Positions 1 to 13,723 of a stretch of DNA of 34,162 nt are shown here, piece by piece. The stretch spans positions 1-34,162 of IMG/VR virus record IMGVR_UViG_3300025810_000033, one strand, 5' to 3'. The position numbers were made by a program, and so were the translations under genes. The stretch comes from a virus. Positions within the stretch are counted from its first letter, which is position 1. Every line of letters starts with the position of its first letter. Under the pieces are notes generated by a model, which saw nothing but the letters and a program-made list of their open reading frames with translations, did no database searches and had not been told where the DNA came from.

Positions 1-990
1 GATGCAATGGATTGTGATCGACTCTTTAGAATAGATGATTCCTTTGTCGATAATGCATCAAATGCATGTATATGTCAAATCTGCAACGGAGATAGTTGGA
101 ACGGCCCGCCTGCTGACTTTACATGCGGAAGGTGTCAAGAAGCATTTAATAGCGATCCTCTGAGGAAAGAATTTGAAGAAAAAACCAGTTCGCCAAAACG
201 ACTCTTACAAGAAATAAAAACTTGCATTCAATGTCCTTTGCTTGGAAATAAAAGAAGACGATTCTGGAATAAAGATCTTGGTAACGGAGGAGCGAATCCA
301 GAATGGATAGAATGTCTTGGTCCGGGAAATACTTCAACAGAAGATTGTCCTTGCGCATATCAAGACAATGTTTGTGCAGTTGGTAATGATGCTCCAAATA
401 TTGGTCCAACCGAATCAACACCCGGCGAAGATATGGATTGTGGAGACAATCCAGAATGGGGTAATGAGTTTGATCCCGGTAATCATAGTGTATGCTATGG
501 AACTTGCAGATGTGCTTTATCAGACTGCACACAACCACAAAATGGATCCTACAGTCGCTGTGAGTGTCCAGCGAAGGAAGATCCGGGAGCGCCTGGAAAT
601 TGTGCCCACGGAAAGGGTTGCACTGATTACAGTCGAAACAAAGTAGCGTTAAATCGGGAAGACTCGGAAACTATTAAGAATTCCACTGGCGCTTGCTGGG
701 ACATTTTATGCCCAACAAATGTAGCTAACTCAGATTTTCAGCCAGTTGTATCTGGTGAACAAGCGTGCAAACCATGCGAAACGGGTCTTGCAGGAAGCAC
801 AGATAGTGGTGAACTTGAATATCCTCAATATCTAATAAGATGCGACAGAGATTCTGATTGTCTTCAAAATATGGGATATTATTGTTCCCCCACCGGATTC
901 TGTGCATCATCGGACGAAGAAGCCTTCGAAAATATGTTTGTGAGAAGAAATAATAGAGACGAATTACCACCAGATATGGGTTCAATCTAA
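1..990 (+). CDS. Cysteine-rich protein of unknown function, probably 5'-partial
   Basis: I do not recognise the family. The frame is open from base 1 (two codons precede the first ATG at 7), and only six bases lie upstream, so no ribosome site can be judged and the gene may start outside the window. About 29 cysteines in 327 residues occur as many CxC, CxxC and CxxxxC pairs spread along the whole length, for example FTCGRC, KTCIQC and QACKPC, ending in a C-rich stretch with RCDRDSDC and GYYCSPTGFC. I see no signal peptide or membrane segment. Its stop overlaps the start of the next cysteine-rich gene (TAATG at 988-992), so the two are probably co-translated. Position just upstream of the gp13-gp15 neck genes suggests a virion or baseplate-associated surface protein, possibly metal-binding or disulfide-stabilised. 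That role is inference. Confidence 0.7.
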   Translation, partial: DAMDCDRLFRIDDSFVDNASNACICQICNGDSWNGPPADFTCGRCQEAFNSDPLRKEFEEKTSSPKRLLQEIKTCIQCPLLGNKRRRFWNKDLGNGGANPEWIECLGPGNTSTEDCPCAYQDNVCAVGNDAPNIGPTESTPGEDMDCGDNPEWGNEFDPGNHSVCYGTCRCALSDCTQPQNGSYSRCECPAKEDPGAPGNCAHGKGCTDYSRNKVALNREDSETIKNSTGACWDILCPTNVANSDFQPVVSGEQACKPCETGLAGSTDSGELEYPQYLIRCDRDSDCLQNMGYYCSPTGFCASSDEEAFENMFVRRNNRDELPPDMGSI

Positions 991-2639
991 TGTCAACACA
1001 GTTCAGATCTAGAATTAAAACAGTAGCGTTTTATGGGGAAGAAGAATCTGCCGAAGGTGGATGCTGTCTTCCTGACGGAACAAAAATTAGTGCCACTATA
1101 TCAGAATGCAACAAACAAGGCGGTTATTTTCAATTAGGAGAATTGGACACAATCCAATGCCCTGATCGCGGATTGACCGGAACATGTTGTGCTTGCAATT
1201 ATATAAAAGAATTTAACGGAGATTTTAATTCATTCTTAGATGCAATTGAATCTGAACAAGGATATGCCACTTATTACAATCAATCAGGACAAAATATCAT
1301 CGATGATGGATTTGATACTAGAACATTTGGTATAAAAGAAAATACATCTCAGTGCGAATGCAATCGATATGGTGGAAATTGGTTCTATGGACCTCTAAGC
1401 GAAATAACTCAAATAAAAAACTTATGTGGTGATCTAGGTAGAGATACTAGAGTTCCCGGTTCATGCTGTCACCAGTTAGTTAACGACGACGGAACTTTAG
1501 GGGATGTAGTTTGCACAAATATTTGCACATCACTAGAATGTGGTAATTTAGCAACAACAGACTATACTCCTCAATATGGAGGAACAAGAATTCCGGACAC
1601 TCATACAGTCTGTGGTAGAAGTTATAACGGAAACGAAGACGGTGCTTTAGGCTGCTCAGATGGAGATGGTTCTGTTGGAGAACAGGAACAACAAATAGTA
1701 CCGAGAGAGGATGTTGTTGGATCTTGCTATGAAATCAATTTAAAAAATAATAATTTCGAACATAGTTGCAGCAGAAAAACGGAAAAAGGCTGTGATAATG
1801 TGAATGGATTCTGGCCAGATAAAAGTATTTCGTGCGACGGAACTAGTGGTGGATTATACGCACCAAATAAATCGACAGGATCCTTCATCGTCACTCCACC
1901 CTCAGTTAAATCTACTGATATTACTTTACCATCTGTAGGGGAGGAATATCAAGGTGGAATTTATATCGGGACATACGAACCAGGTCATAGTGTTATTTCT
2001 TACAGAAACGAAAGAACTAAAAGTTTAACCAATGATATTGCAAGAAACTATGGATATGGGCAACAATTAGGAAAATGGGCTTTAGTTCTATATCCAAGAT
2101 TTTACGGTGATCCTGCTAATACAGTTACGCTCACCACTCGAACTTTGTATAGAACATTTGAATTTTCAGATAAAAAGAAAGCATACCCGACTTCATATTA
2201 TGATGGTTTCTACAACACTTATGGAAACAACAAAGATTATCTAGGACCTCGATCACAATTATATAACGACATAAGAAGTCTGACTAAGAATGGATTTAAT
2301 GACTGGTATATTCCTAGTATAGATGAACTTTCATTTATCCATAAGAATCTCACAAAGACTGTTCTTTATGAAAAAGTAAACAAAACAACCAGAGAATCTA
2401 AAGCAGTACTGCCAGGATACTTTGGAACAAATATTATGTCTTCGACTTTTTACAGCAGTAAAGACATCTCGAATCCAGAATCAAGCATTCTTGGGGATCA
2501 AATCATAAATGGAAAGACCTATATGTGGGGTCAAAATTTCGCTTACGACGCCAATATAAATAACTATGGTTTGAGATTTTACATAGACAGAACTACACCT
2601 CTGTCGGTTCCTTTAGTTCGAAGAATACTTATAACATAA
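990..2639 (+). CDS. Cysteine-rich modular protein with a DUF1566/Lcl-like C-terminal domain
   Basis: The 549-aa protein has two parts. The first ~290 residues hold about four degenerate cysteine modules of the form GxCC...C...GGxW...C: GGCCLPDGT near residue 23, TGTCCACN near 63, PGSCCHQL near 155 and VGSCYEI near 245, each followed by further cysteines and a G-G-aromatic step. The last ~230 residues (from about 320) resemble the DUF1566/Lcl C-terminal fold: GEEYQGGIYIGTY, a central NDWYIPSIDELSFIHKN, matching the family's W-x-(L/I)-P-(T/S)-x-x-E-L signature, and a final YGLRFYIDRT...VPLVRRI strand pair. In other phages and bacteria these domains sit on fibers or surface proteins. The start is the TAATG overlap with the preceding gene. 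It is probably an exposed structural protein; the exact role is unknown. Confidence 0.75.
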   Translation: MSTQFRSRIKTVAFYGEEESAEGGCCLPDGTKISATISECNKQGGYFQLGELDTIQCPDRGLTGTCCACNYIKEFNGDFNSFLDAIESEQGYATYYNQSGQNIIDDGFDTRTFGIKENTSQCECNRYGGNWFYGPLSEITQIKNLCGDLGRDTRVPGSCCHQLVNDDGTLGDVVCTNICTSLECGNLATTDYTPQYGGTRIPDTHTVCGRSYNGNEDGALGCSDGDGSVGEQEQQIVPREDVVGSCYEINLKNNNFEHSCSRKTEKGCDNVNGFWPDKSISCDGTSGGLYAPNKSTGSFIVTPPSVKSTDITLPSVGEEYQGGIYIGTYEPGHSVISYRNERTKSLTNDIARNYGYGQQLGKWALVLYPRFYGDPANTVTLTTRTLYRTFEFSDKKKAYPTSYYDGFYNTYGNNKDYLGPRSQLYNDIRSLTKNGFNDWYIPSIDELSFIHKNLTKTVLYEKVNKTTRESKAVLPGYFGTNIMSSTFYSSKDISNPESSILGDQIINGKTYMWGQNFAYDANINNYGLRFYIDRTTPLSVPLVRRILIT

Positions 2640-2651
2640 TGGAGATTACAA

Positions 2652-3206
2652 ATGGGTGATTGTGGTTGCAACAAAAAAGGCAAAGATCAGGGAAAATCCC
2701 CAGAGGAAGCGAAAAAAGAGTTCAGAAAACAGGTAGAGCAAAGCCAGCAGTCCAAGGTGTCAATGGTAAAAAGTTTCGCAACCTCGATCGCTTCCCGAGG
2801 TCTAACAAACAAAAAGACAACTAAACCCATCAAACAACTTAGAGTTCTAAGTTGTTTGGGTGACGGCAAAGAACTTCCGCCATGCGAACACCTCAAAGAA
2901 AGCGTAGTACAGTCAGGTAAAATGTACTGCGGAGGATGTGGTTGTGGAGACAAGCCAGGAACTTGGCTATTAGGAGACGGAGAAGAATATAGTAAGTTAG
3001 ACTATCCTCGTCTTAATTGTCCTCTACAGATGCCTGGATTTACAAACTACGAAGCGAGTGATCCTGATGAGGCAAATGAGCCGGTGACAAGAAGATACTA
3101 CATCGAACAGATTCCATACGAAAAAATGGAAGAAGTTCCCGTTTCTATGCCGGAAATGCCCGAAGAACTAAGGAAACTTCTGGAAAAGGAAAAAACAGAA
3201 GATTGA
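2652..3206 (+). CDS. Conserved cysteine-rich protein (CGGCGCGD type), unknown function
   Basis: The 184-aa protein starts at an ATG preceded by GGAG at good spacing. It opens MGDCGCNKKGK, has a basic stretch (residues ~15-65), then a cluster of cysteines: LSCLGDGKELPPCEHL, YCGGCGCGDKPGTWL and LNCPLQMPGF. The arrangement of four to six cysteines around CGGCGCGD followed by a YSKLDYPRLNCP segment resembles hypothetical proteins I associate with marine T4-like phages near the neck or baseplate genes, but I know no function for them. The CxxCxC spacing would suit zinc or iron-sulfur binding. The C-terminal ~40 residues are rich in Glu and Pro. It is third in a run of cysteine-rich genes and lies 29 bases before gp13. 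Confidence 0.7.
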   Translation: MGDCGCNKKGKDQGKSPEEAKKEFRKQVEQSQQSKVSMVKSFATSIASRGLTNKKTTKPIKQLRVLSCLGDGKELPPCEHLKESVVQSGKMYCGGCGCGDKPGTWLLGDGEEYSKLDYPRLNCPLQMPGFTNYEASDPDEANEPVTRRYYIEQIPYEKMEEVPVSMPEMPEELRKLLEKEKTED

Positions 3207-3235
3207 TTTAGATACATACTTCGAAGGAGCAACTC

Positions 3236-4045
3236 ATGGCAAAAATCTCCTCGAAAGAAGAGTTAATTAACTATGCTTTTAGACGCCTCGGCGCACCCGT
3301 AATTGAAATTAATGTAGATTATGAGCAAGCCGAGGATCGTCTGGAAGATGCACTTGAGTACTTTCAAGAGCGTCACTTTGACGGTGTAGAGAGAGCGTAT
3401 TTTAGGCATCAGGTAACGGCAGAAGACATCACTAATCGATATGTGAATACAGATTCGTTTGGTGCAATCAATGGATCTACTGCCGCTGATCAACCCACCG
3501 GCAAAGATATTGTTAGTGTGGTTAAAGTCTTCCAATTCTCTGATTTTGCCAACATAAACATGTTTGATATCAGATATCAGATGGCTCTGAGTGACTATTT
3601 CGGAATCAACCGAGGACTTGGAGGTAGTTCTGCTCTTGGATTGGCTTCTTATGATTCTACTAAGAGATATATCACTCTGATACAAGATCTGTTTAATCCA
3701 GAAAAACCACTAACATTCAGCAAAGTCTCAAATAGAGTTCATATTCCAATGGACTGGGGACAAGAGTTGGATGTTGGTGATTACTTAGTTTTCGAAACTT
3801 ATGTTGCATTAAATCCAGAAATTTTTACCCAAATTTACAGTGATAGGTATTTTAAAGAATACTTCACTGCTTTAGTCAAAAGACAATGGGGACAGAATCT
3901 TTCTAAGTTTGATGGAGTTCAACTGCCTGGTGGCGTAATGTTAAGGGGCGGACAAATTGTTGCAGAAGCAAATGCTGAAATTTTGCAAATCGAACAAGAC
4001 GCACTTCGAAGTTACGAACTTCCAGTGGACTTTATGACTGGATAA
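3236..4045 (+). CDS. 13: Neck protein gp13-like
   Basis: The 269-aa protein starts MAKISSKEELINYAFRR and continues with the L-G-x-P-V-I-E-I-N-V-D-Y-E-Q-x-E-D-R segment typical of marine T4-like gp13. The acidic helix LEDALEYFQERHFDG follows. In T4, gp13 and gp14 form the neck that closes the DNA-filled head and provides the tail-docking surface; T4 gp13 is about 309 aa, so this one is a little shorter. An AAGGAG ribosome site lies just before the ATG. The gene is followed after four bases by gp14, then gp15, gp16 and gp17, the canonical T4 order, which strongly supports the call. Confidence 0.88.
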   Translation: MAKISSKEELINYAFRRLGAPVIEINVDYEQAEDRLEDALEYFQERHFDGVERAYFRHQVTAEDITNRYVNTDSFGAINGSTAADQPTGKDIVSVVKVFQFSDFANINMFDIRYQMALSDYFGINRGLGGSSALGLASYDSTKRYITLIQDLFNPEKPLTFSKVSNRVHIPMDWGQELDVGDYLVFETYVALNPEIFTQIYSDRYFKEYFTALVKRQWGQNLSKFDGVQLPGGVMLRGGQIVAEANAEILQIEQDALRSYELPVDFMTG

Positions 4046-4049
4046 TTAA

Positions 4050-4712
4050 ATGGCAACTAACCCATATATTCGACAGGGAAATTCCAACGAGCAAGATTTA
4101 GTAGAAGATCTTACCATAGAAACAATCAGGGCTATGGGACAGGATATGGTTTTCATTCCTCGGACTTTGGCAAATCTTGATGAAATTTTAGGTGAAGATG
4201 CAACTAGCACATTCTCTAATAGTTTTCCGTTGGAAATGTATATACAGTCAGTTGCTGGATTCGAAGGGCCTGGTGATGTACTTTCTCAAATAGGCCTTGA
4301 TATTAAAGACAGAATGAACCTAGTTGTCGCAAGAAAAAGATTCGAACAAGAAATTACACCAATTATCCCCACCATAAAAAGACCCAGAGAAGGTGATTTG
4401 GTATATTTTCCTCTTAGTAGGACAATGTTTGAAATAAATTTCGTGGAGCATGAGAATCCATTTTATCAAGTAGGAAAACTCTACTCATACGAATTACAAT
4501 GTGAAGTCTTCACTTACAGCAACGAAGAGTTCAATACTGGGGAAACTACAATCGACGAATTAGAATCTGACAGAGAAGGACTGAGTGGCGATATTGTAAT
4601 ACCAATGGATCCGACAGGAATCACCGCTGGTGATAACGATAAGTTACAATCAGAAGGATCTTCTATAATTGACTTTACTGATAAAGATCCATTCTCGGAG
4701 GGTAATTACTGA
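4050..4712 (+). CDS. 14: Neck protein gp14-like
   Basis: The 220-aa protein begins MATNPYIRQGNSNEQDLVEDL, an N-terminus common to marine T4-like gp14, with T-I-E-x-I-R-A-M-G-Q-D-M-V-F-I-P-R and a FEQE(I)TPIIPTIKRPREGDLVYFP segment. T4 gp14 (256 aa) joins gp13 in the head-tail neck connector. The C-terminal ~55 residues are acidic and low complexity. It lies between gp13 (four-base gap) and gp15 (its last stop base is the first base of the gp15 ATG, TGATG), matching T4 gene order. The family call rests on motif resemblance and on context. Confidence 0.87.
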   Translation: MATNPYIRQGNSNEQDLVEDLTIETIRAMGQDMVFIPRTLANLDEILGEDATSTFSNSFPLEMYIQSVAGFEGPGDVLSQIGLDIKDRMNLVVARKRFEQEITPIIPTIKRPREGDLVYFPLSRTMFEINFVEHENPFYQVGKLYSYELQCEVFTYSNEEFNTGETTIDELESDREGLSGDIVIPMDPTGITAGDNDKLQSEGSSIIDFTDKDPFSEGNY

Positions 4713-5441
4713 TGTTTCAATATTTTTATAACGAATCTTTAAGAAAATTAGTGGTCGCATTTGGTAATTTGTTTAACCAAATTCAAATCGGTAAATATGA
4801 CGAATCAGATAATATTACGGAAAAAATAAGAGTTCCTCTTTCTTATTCCCCAAAAGAAAAATTTATCAGAAGAATAAGAAACATGAGTTCTATTTCTGAT
4901 GATATCACAAAAACTCAGGTAACTTTGCCTGCCATGGGTTTTGATATCACTGCGGTTATTTACGATCTTGAAAGAGTGACCAATAAACTAAGAAAGAAAG
5001 AATATAGAAATGGTTCTTCCTTTACTCAAATGTATAACGAAGTTCCATATAATGTTAGTTTTGGGTTGTATATTTTTAGTAGGTATATAGAAGAGAATTT
5101 ACAGATCGTTGAACAAATATTGCCGTATTTTTCTCCTAACTTTAATATGACACTAAATTTAAATCCAGCACATACTAAAGTTGATGTTCCCATCAACTTG
5201 AACGCAATGCAAATTCAAGAGGATTATGCTGGAGATTTTCAAACAAGAAGATCTGTAGTTTCTACTCTGAGTTTCACTGCAAAAACATATGTTTATGGAC
5301 CAATTACTACAGGAAGTCCTATCGAGGGTGTTACTGTAGATGTAATTGACATGTACAAGTATGATTCAATAACAGATCCTCAAGTTTTGAGAGCGCAGGT
5401 TACTGGAGATTACGCAACAGGAACAAGTGGAGATGTTACAT

Positions 5442-5458
<17 letters not shown>
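4712..5458 (+). CDS. 15: Proximal tail sheath stabiliser gp15-like
   Basis: The 248-aa protein starts MFQYFYNESLRKLVVAFG, followed by F-N-x-I-x-I-G-K and the R-V-P-L-S-Y-S-P-K-E-K-F segment diagnostic of T4-like gp15 (272 aa in T4). In T4, gp15 is the hexameric tail terminator that caps the sheath and tube and binds the neck. Other conserved pieces are LPAMGFDITAVIYD and YNEVPYNVSFGLYIF. Its start overlaps the gp14 stop by one base, and its 3' end overlaps the gp16 start by 17 bases, so the packaging genes are translationally linked to the neck genes. Confidence 0.9.
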
Positions 5459-10538
<5,080 letters not shown>

Positions 10539-10539
<1 letters not shown>

Positions 10540-11795
10540 TGGCCATCGTTCAATTTAATTTTTGTGATGTCAATTCTGTTCCACATATGACAAGGCTTAA
10601 TTATAGAAATTCTGTCAATACAGTGTTTAACGGATCTGCAAACGATCCTGATTTCGTAGATGAGAATCCAAGCCTTTATTCAAATGGAAGAATATTTAGT
10701 TGCAATGAAGTGGGAGACTATCTTCAATACACCCCTAGAATGGTTGATTATTATAGTCTTTCTATTCCTGTACCTAGTCCGTATGTCACAAATACTTTCG
10801 GGCCCGATCTACCATCGGATGATGTTCCAGACGGATTTATACTGCCTGCATATGAAATTAAGAAATTTTTCGCATATAGATGGCAACTTCCTGATTTTAT
10901 GCAAGCATTGCATTACGAAAATATGATTCGGGGACAGGATTACATAGGAATTACCAGTGGCTCTCCTTTGAGTTTTGATTGGAGTGATGCATACACCACG
11001 GGAATTACAATGTTTGTAAAACAAATTCTTTCAGGACCATCTGCTGGTGCAGGTAGTGGTTCTTCTGATTTTGCAGATCCAGTAGCGAATTCAAATGCAA
11101 CCAGTAGCAGATTAAATTCCTCTGGTGTCATAAATACAGATCAATCCATAGAAAGTTCATTTTTATCAACATCCTCTGGTGAATTTGAATTTGCTGCTGC
11201 TGGTGCAAAATATTTTCATAGATTTGAAAACGATTCATATCTAGTCCCAACCCAAATTTCAGTAGATGCATCTGGATGCATATCCAGGTCTATTAGAGAT
11301 GGAAGGTTTAAATCTCCAGCAGGACAAGATAGGGGAGAAATCAAAAAAGCAGAGTATGTTAAACCGATACCTACTAATGATAAAATAGAAGATTTATATA
11401 ATAATAGAATCAATTTTGTTAAATATGAAGAGGATCTAGAAAAGTATATTCTTTTTGGAGACAAAACCAGAAAAGAAGAAACATCAACATTTTCTAGAAT
11501 TAATGTAAGCCTTCTTTTTATAAAACTAAAAAAACTCATAGGAAAAGCAATTCGAGACATTCTTTTCGATCAGAATGACTCGATTACTAGATCTAAAGTT
11601 TCAACAGCAATAGATCAACTCTTAAGAAAGATATCTGCTGATGGCGGTATATCCGAATATCAAATTACATGCGACGAATCCAATAATACTCCAGATATAA
11701 TTGATTCTAATCAACTTATCGTGGATGTTTCGGTAAAACCAACTAAATCAATCAATTTTATAAAGATACGGTTTACCAATACCGAAAACATTTAA
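10539..11795 (+). CDS. C-terminal half of the split tail-sheath paralogue
   Basis: This 418-aa protein has an unrecognised N-terminal ~215 residues (MAIVQFNFCDVNSVPHMTRL...), a Ser/Gly/Ala-rich linker (~165-205), then from residue ~241 a full sheath C-terminal domain parallel to the 11839 protein: D-x-(S/A)-GC-(I/L)-x-R, SPAG-x-x-RG, (L)FGDKT, (F/L)SRINV, R-x-ILF-x-x-ND, and a final block with 26 of 37 identical residues (CDE..NT through KPTKS to IRFTN). This is the domain that forms the inner sheath wall and the inter-subunit arms in known sheaths. A strong GGAGGAGG ribosome site lies in the end of the preceding gene, and TAATG couples the two. It is not a frameshifted fragment: it has its own start, ribosome site and unique N-terminal domain. 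Confidence 0.82.
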
Positions 11796-11838
11796 ATGCT
11801 AAATATAGCAGATAGAATTTATTCTCAAGGAGATAAAA

Positions 11839-13104
11839 ATGGCTAGACCGAATGTAACAGTTATTGTCAACGATGACTCATTCGTGATTAGTGGTACAGA
11901 ATCAGGAGGAGCGCATAGAGGAGGCTACCTATGCGCTCAAGGTGCCACCCTTATTAATGCTGTAGGATATACCGCTGACAGAACAAATCAATTTATGGTT
12001 GTAGAAAACATTAACGACTGGTTCGGACGACTTAAGTCAGCCGCAGGAACTGGTTATGCTGATGTTTATGGCACATCAGCTGCTTCGGGTAACGATCAGG
12101 GACCATTCGGGGGATATTCCGGAGGTGAAACTGCCGGAGGTAACCGATTTGCAGGTGGAACATTCGAAAGATGGCCAAACGGACCAACTGGTGAATGGGA
12201 GCAGGACTGGTGGAATGTCCATAACTTCCTCCAGTATGGTGGTGTTGCAGTAGTCTTTGGTGGAACTGGATCAGGCGTTATGCCAGCAAAGGTGAAAGCA
12301 TCGGATAAACTCGTAACAATCGACTCCCTCTTTGGACCAGTCGATGTCAATGATGAAATTGCAACAGTAGTTGGACTCAGAAATGATTGTGTTGGAATCG
12401 TAGGTATTTCATCCGACATTACACCGGCATCTGCGGCGAAGGTTCCTGGCACAAGCGAGAACATAATACATGTTTATGGTGAGAAAAAGCACAGAAACAT
12501 CAACAGAGTTACAGAAGACTTCTTAGTCGATTCCGATCTTATCACAAGTCCACTTACATGTGATGTCGCCGGATGCCTCGCAAGAACAGATAGACTTGCA
12601 CATCAATGGTTCTCACCAGCAGGTGCAAGAAGAGGACAGATTCTTGATGTTGTGAAGTTAGCAAAAGAACTAACCGACAGCGAACAAGATACTCTCTTCG
12701 ATAAGGGTATTAATCCAGTGGTAAGTTTTGCTGGAGAAGGAACTATGTTGTTCGGCGATAAGACAGGTGCAGCTGCAACTAGCACATTAAGCAGAATTAA
12801 TGTTGCCAGACTGTTCGTGTATCTTAAGAATATCATTGGTAGAGCCGCTCGAACAATTCTCTTTGAACTAAATGACAGTACAACTCGTAACTTATTCATT
12901 AATGCCGTGACTCCAGTTCTTAGAAGCATTCAAGGTTCTAGAGGTATTACAGACTTCAGAGTTATATGTGACGAAACTAATAACACAGCAGATGTCATAG
13001 ACTCGAATCAGTTTATTGCTGATATTTTCATCAAACCAACTAAGTCTGTTAACTTCGTCAGAATTCGTTTCACTAACAAATCGGAGTCAGCCGATCTAGG
13101 TTGA
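11839..13104 (+). CDS. 18: Tail sheath protein gp18-like (compact)
   Basis: This is the main contractile sheath subunit by position (before the gp19 tube and gp20 portal) and motifs: RPNVTVIVNDDSF at the N-terminus, WWNVHNFLQYGGVAVVF, RNDCVGIVGIS, a WFSPAGARRGQI loop, FGDKT, STLSRINVARLFVYLK, and a C-terminal IDSNQFIADI...KPTKSVNFVRIRFTN. At 421 aa it is much shorter than T4 gp18 (659 aa), consistent with loss of the protruding outer domains and retention of the conserved core. Its ribosome site is AAGGAG just before the ATG. Codons favour C-ending forms as in gp23, suggesting high expression. A short dyad (TGCTA/TAGCA, 11797-11810) lies in the 43-base gap upstream; I assign no function to it. 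Confidence 0.93.
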   Translation: MARPNVTVIVNDDSFVISGTESGGAHRGGYLCAQGATLINAVGYTADRTNQFMVVENINDWFGRLKSAAGTGYADVYGTSAASGNDQGPFGGYSGGETAGGNRFAGGTFERWPNGPTGEWEQDWWNVHNFLQYGGVAVVFGGTGSGVMPAKVKASDKLVTIDSLFGPVDVNDEIATVVGLRNDCVGIVGISSDITPASAAKVPGTSENIIHVYGEKKHRNINRVTEDFLVDSDLITSPLTCDVAGCLARTDRLAHQWFSPAGARRGQILDVVKLAKELTDSEQDTLFDKGINPVVSFAGEGTMLFGDKTGAAATSTLSRINVARLFVYLKNIIGRAARTILFELNDSTTRNLFINAVTPVLRSIQGSRGITDFRVICDETNNTADVIDSNQFIADIFIKPTKSVNFVRIRFTNKSESADLG

Positions 13105-13123
13105 TCTCAGGAGGTAACTACTA

Positions 13124-13705
13124 ATGGCTCAGAGAAATAGCATTGACACATTCAAGTCGGCGTTCTACGGGGGAACGCGACCCAATCGCTTTGATATTGA
13201 AGCAAAATTACCTGATGGCACTGCACTTGATGTTTTTCATGCATATGCTTTCAATCTACCAGAGATTGCAATAGGAGAAATTCCCGTAAACTATAGGGGC
13301 AGAACCGTTTATATTCCCGGTGATAGAGATTATATGCCATGGAATTTAACAATTCTTGACGATCGAGGGGAGGGGGGACAAATTTATAACGCACTCCAAG
13401 CATGGCAAAGAAGCATCAATGATCACCAAACAAATGATGCAACTGCTGGTTTCGAAACAGGTAATCGAGGAAACTGGATTATACAGCACTTAGACACCCA
13501 AGGTAATGGTGGAAATCCAGCAGTTATAAAACAATTCACCTTAGTGGGTTGTTGGCTCACAGGTATTGGTCCTGTACAATTAAACGCCGCTGAAAAGAAT
13601 GCTCTGCTTACATTCAACGCAACAGTTCGTTATGATTATGTTTCATATGATATAGATAAGATCACATCTGCGTCGGCCGACGCCGTCGCGCAGCAGACAT
13701 TTTAA
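13124..13705 (+). CDS. 19: Tail tube protein gp19-like
   Basis: The 193-aa protein (T4 gp19 is 163 aa) forms the inner tail tube. Typical tube features are SIDTFKSAFYGGTRPNRFDI, LPEIAIGEIPVNYRGRTVYI, PGDRDYMPWNLTILDD, YNALQAWQRSINDH and a C-terminal strand block LTFNATVRYDYVSYD. An AGGAGG ribosome site lies upstream of the ATG. It follows the compact sheath by 19 bases and precedes the portal gene by 18, as in T4. A second, more divergent tube-fold gene occurs at 19515. Confidence 0.93.
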   Translation: MAQRNSIDTFKSAFYGGTRPNRFDIEAKLPDGTALDVFHAYAFNLPEIAIGEIPVNYRGRTVYIPGDRDYMPWNLTILDDRGEGGQIYNALQAWQRSINDHQTNDATAGFETGNRGNWIIQHLDTQGNGGNPAVIKQFTLVGCWLTGIGPVQLNAAEKNALLTFNATVRYDYVSYDIDKITSASADAVAQQTF

Positions 13706-13723
13706 TAATTAGGAGTAATGTGA

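Noticed and set aside
11797-11810. TGCTA/TAGCA dyad before gp18 as a terminator or promoter
   Set aside because: The stem is five bases, AT-rich and without a T-tract; the adjacent TAAATATA does not match the late consensus.
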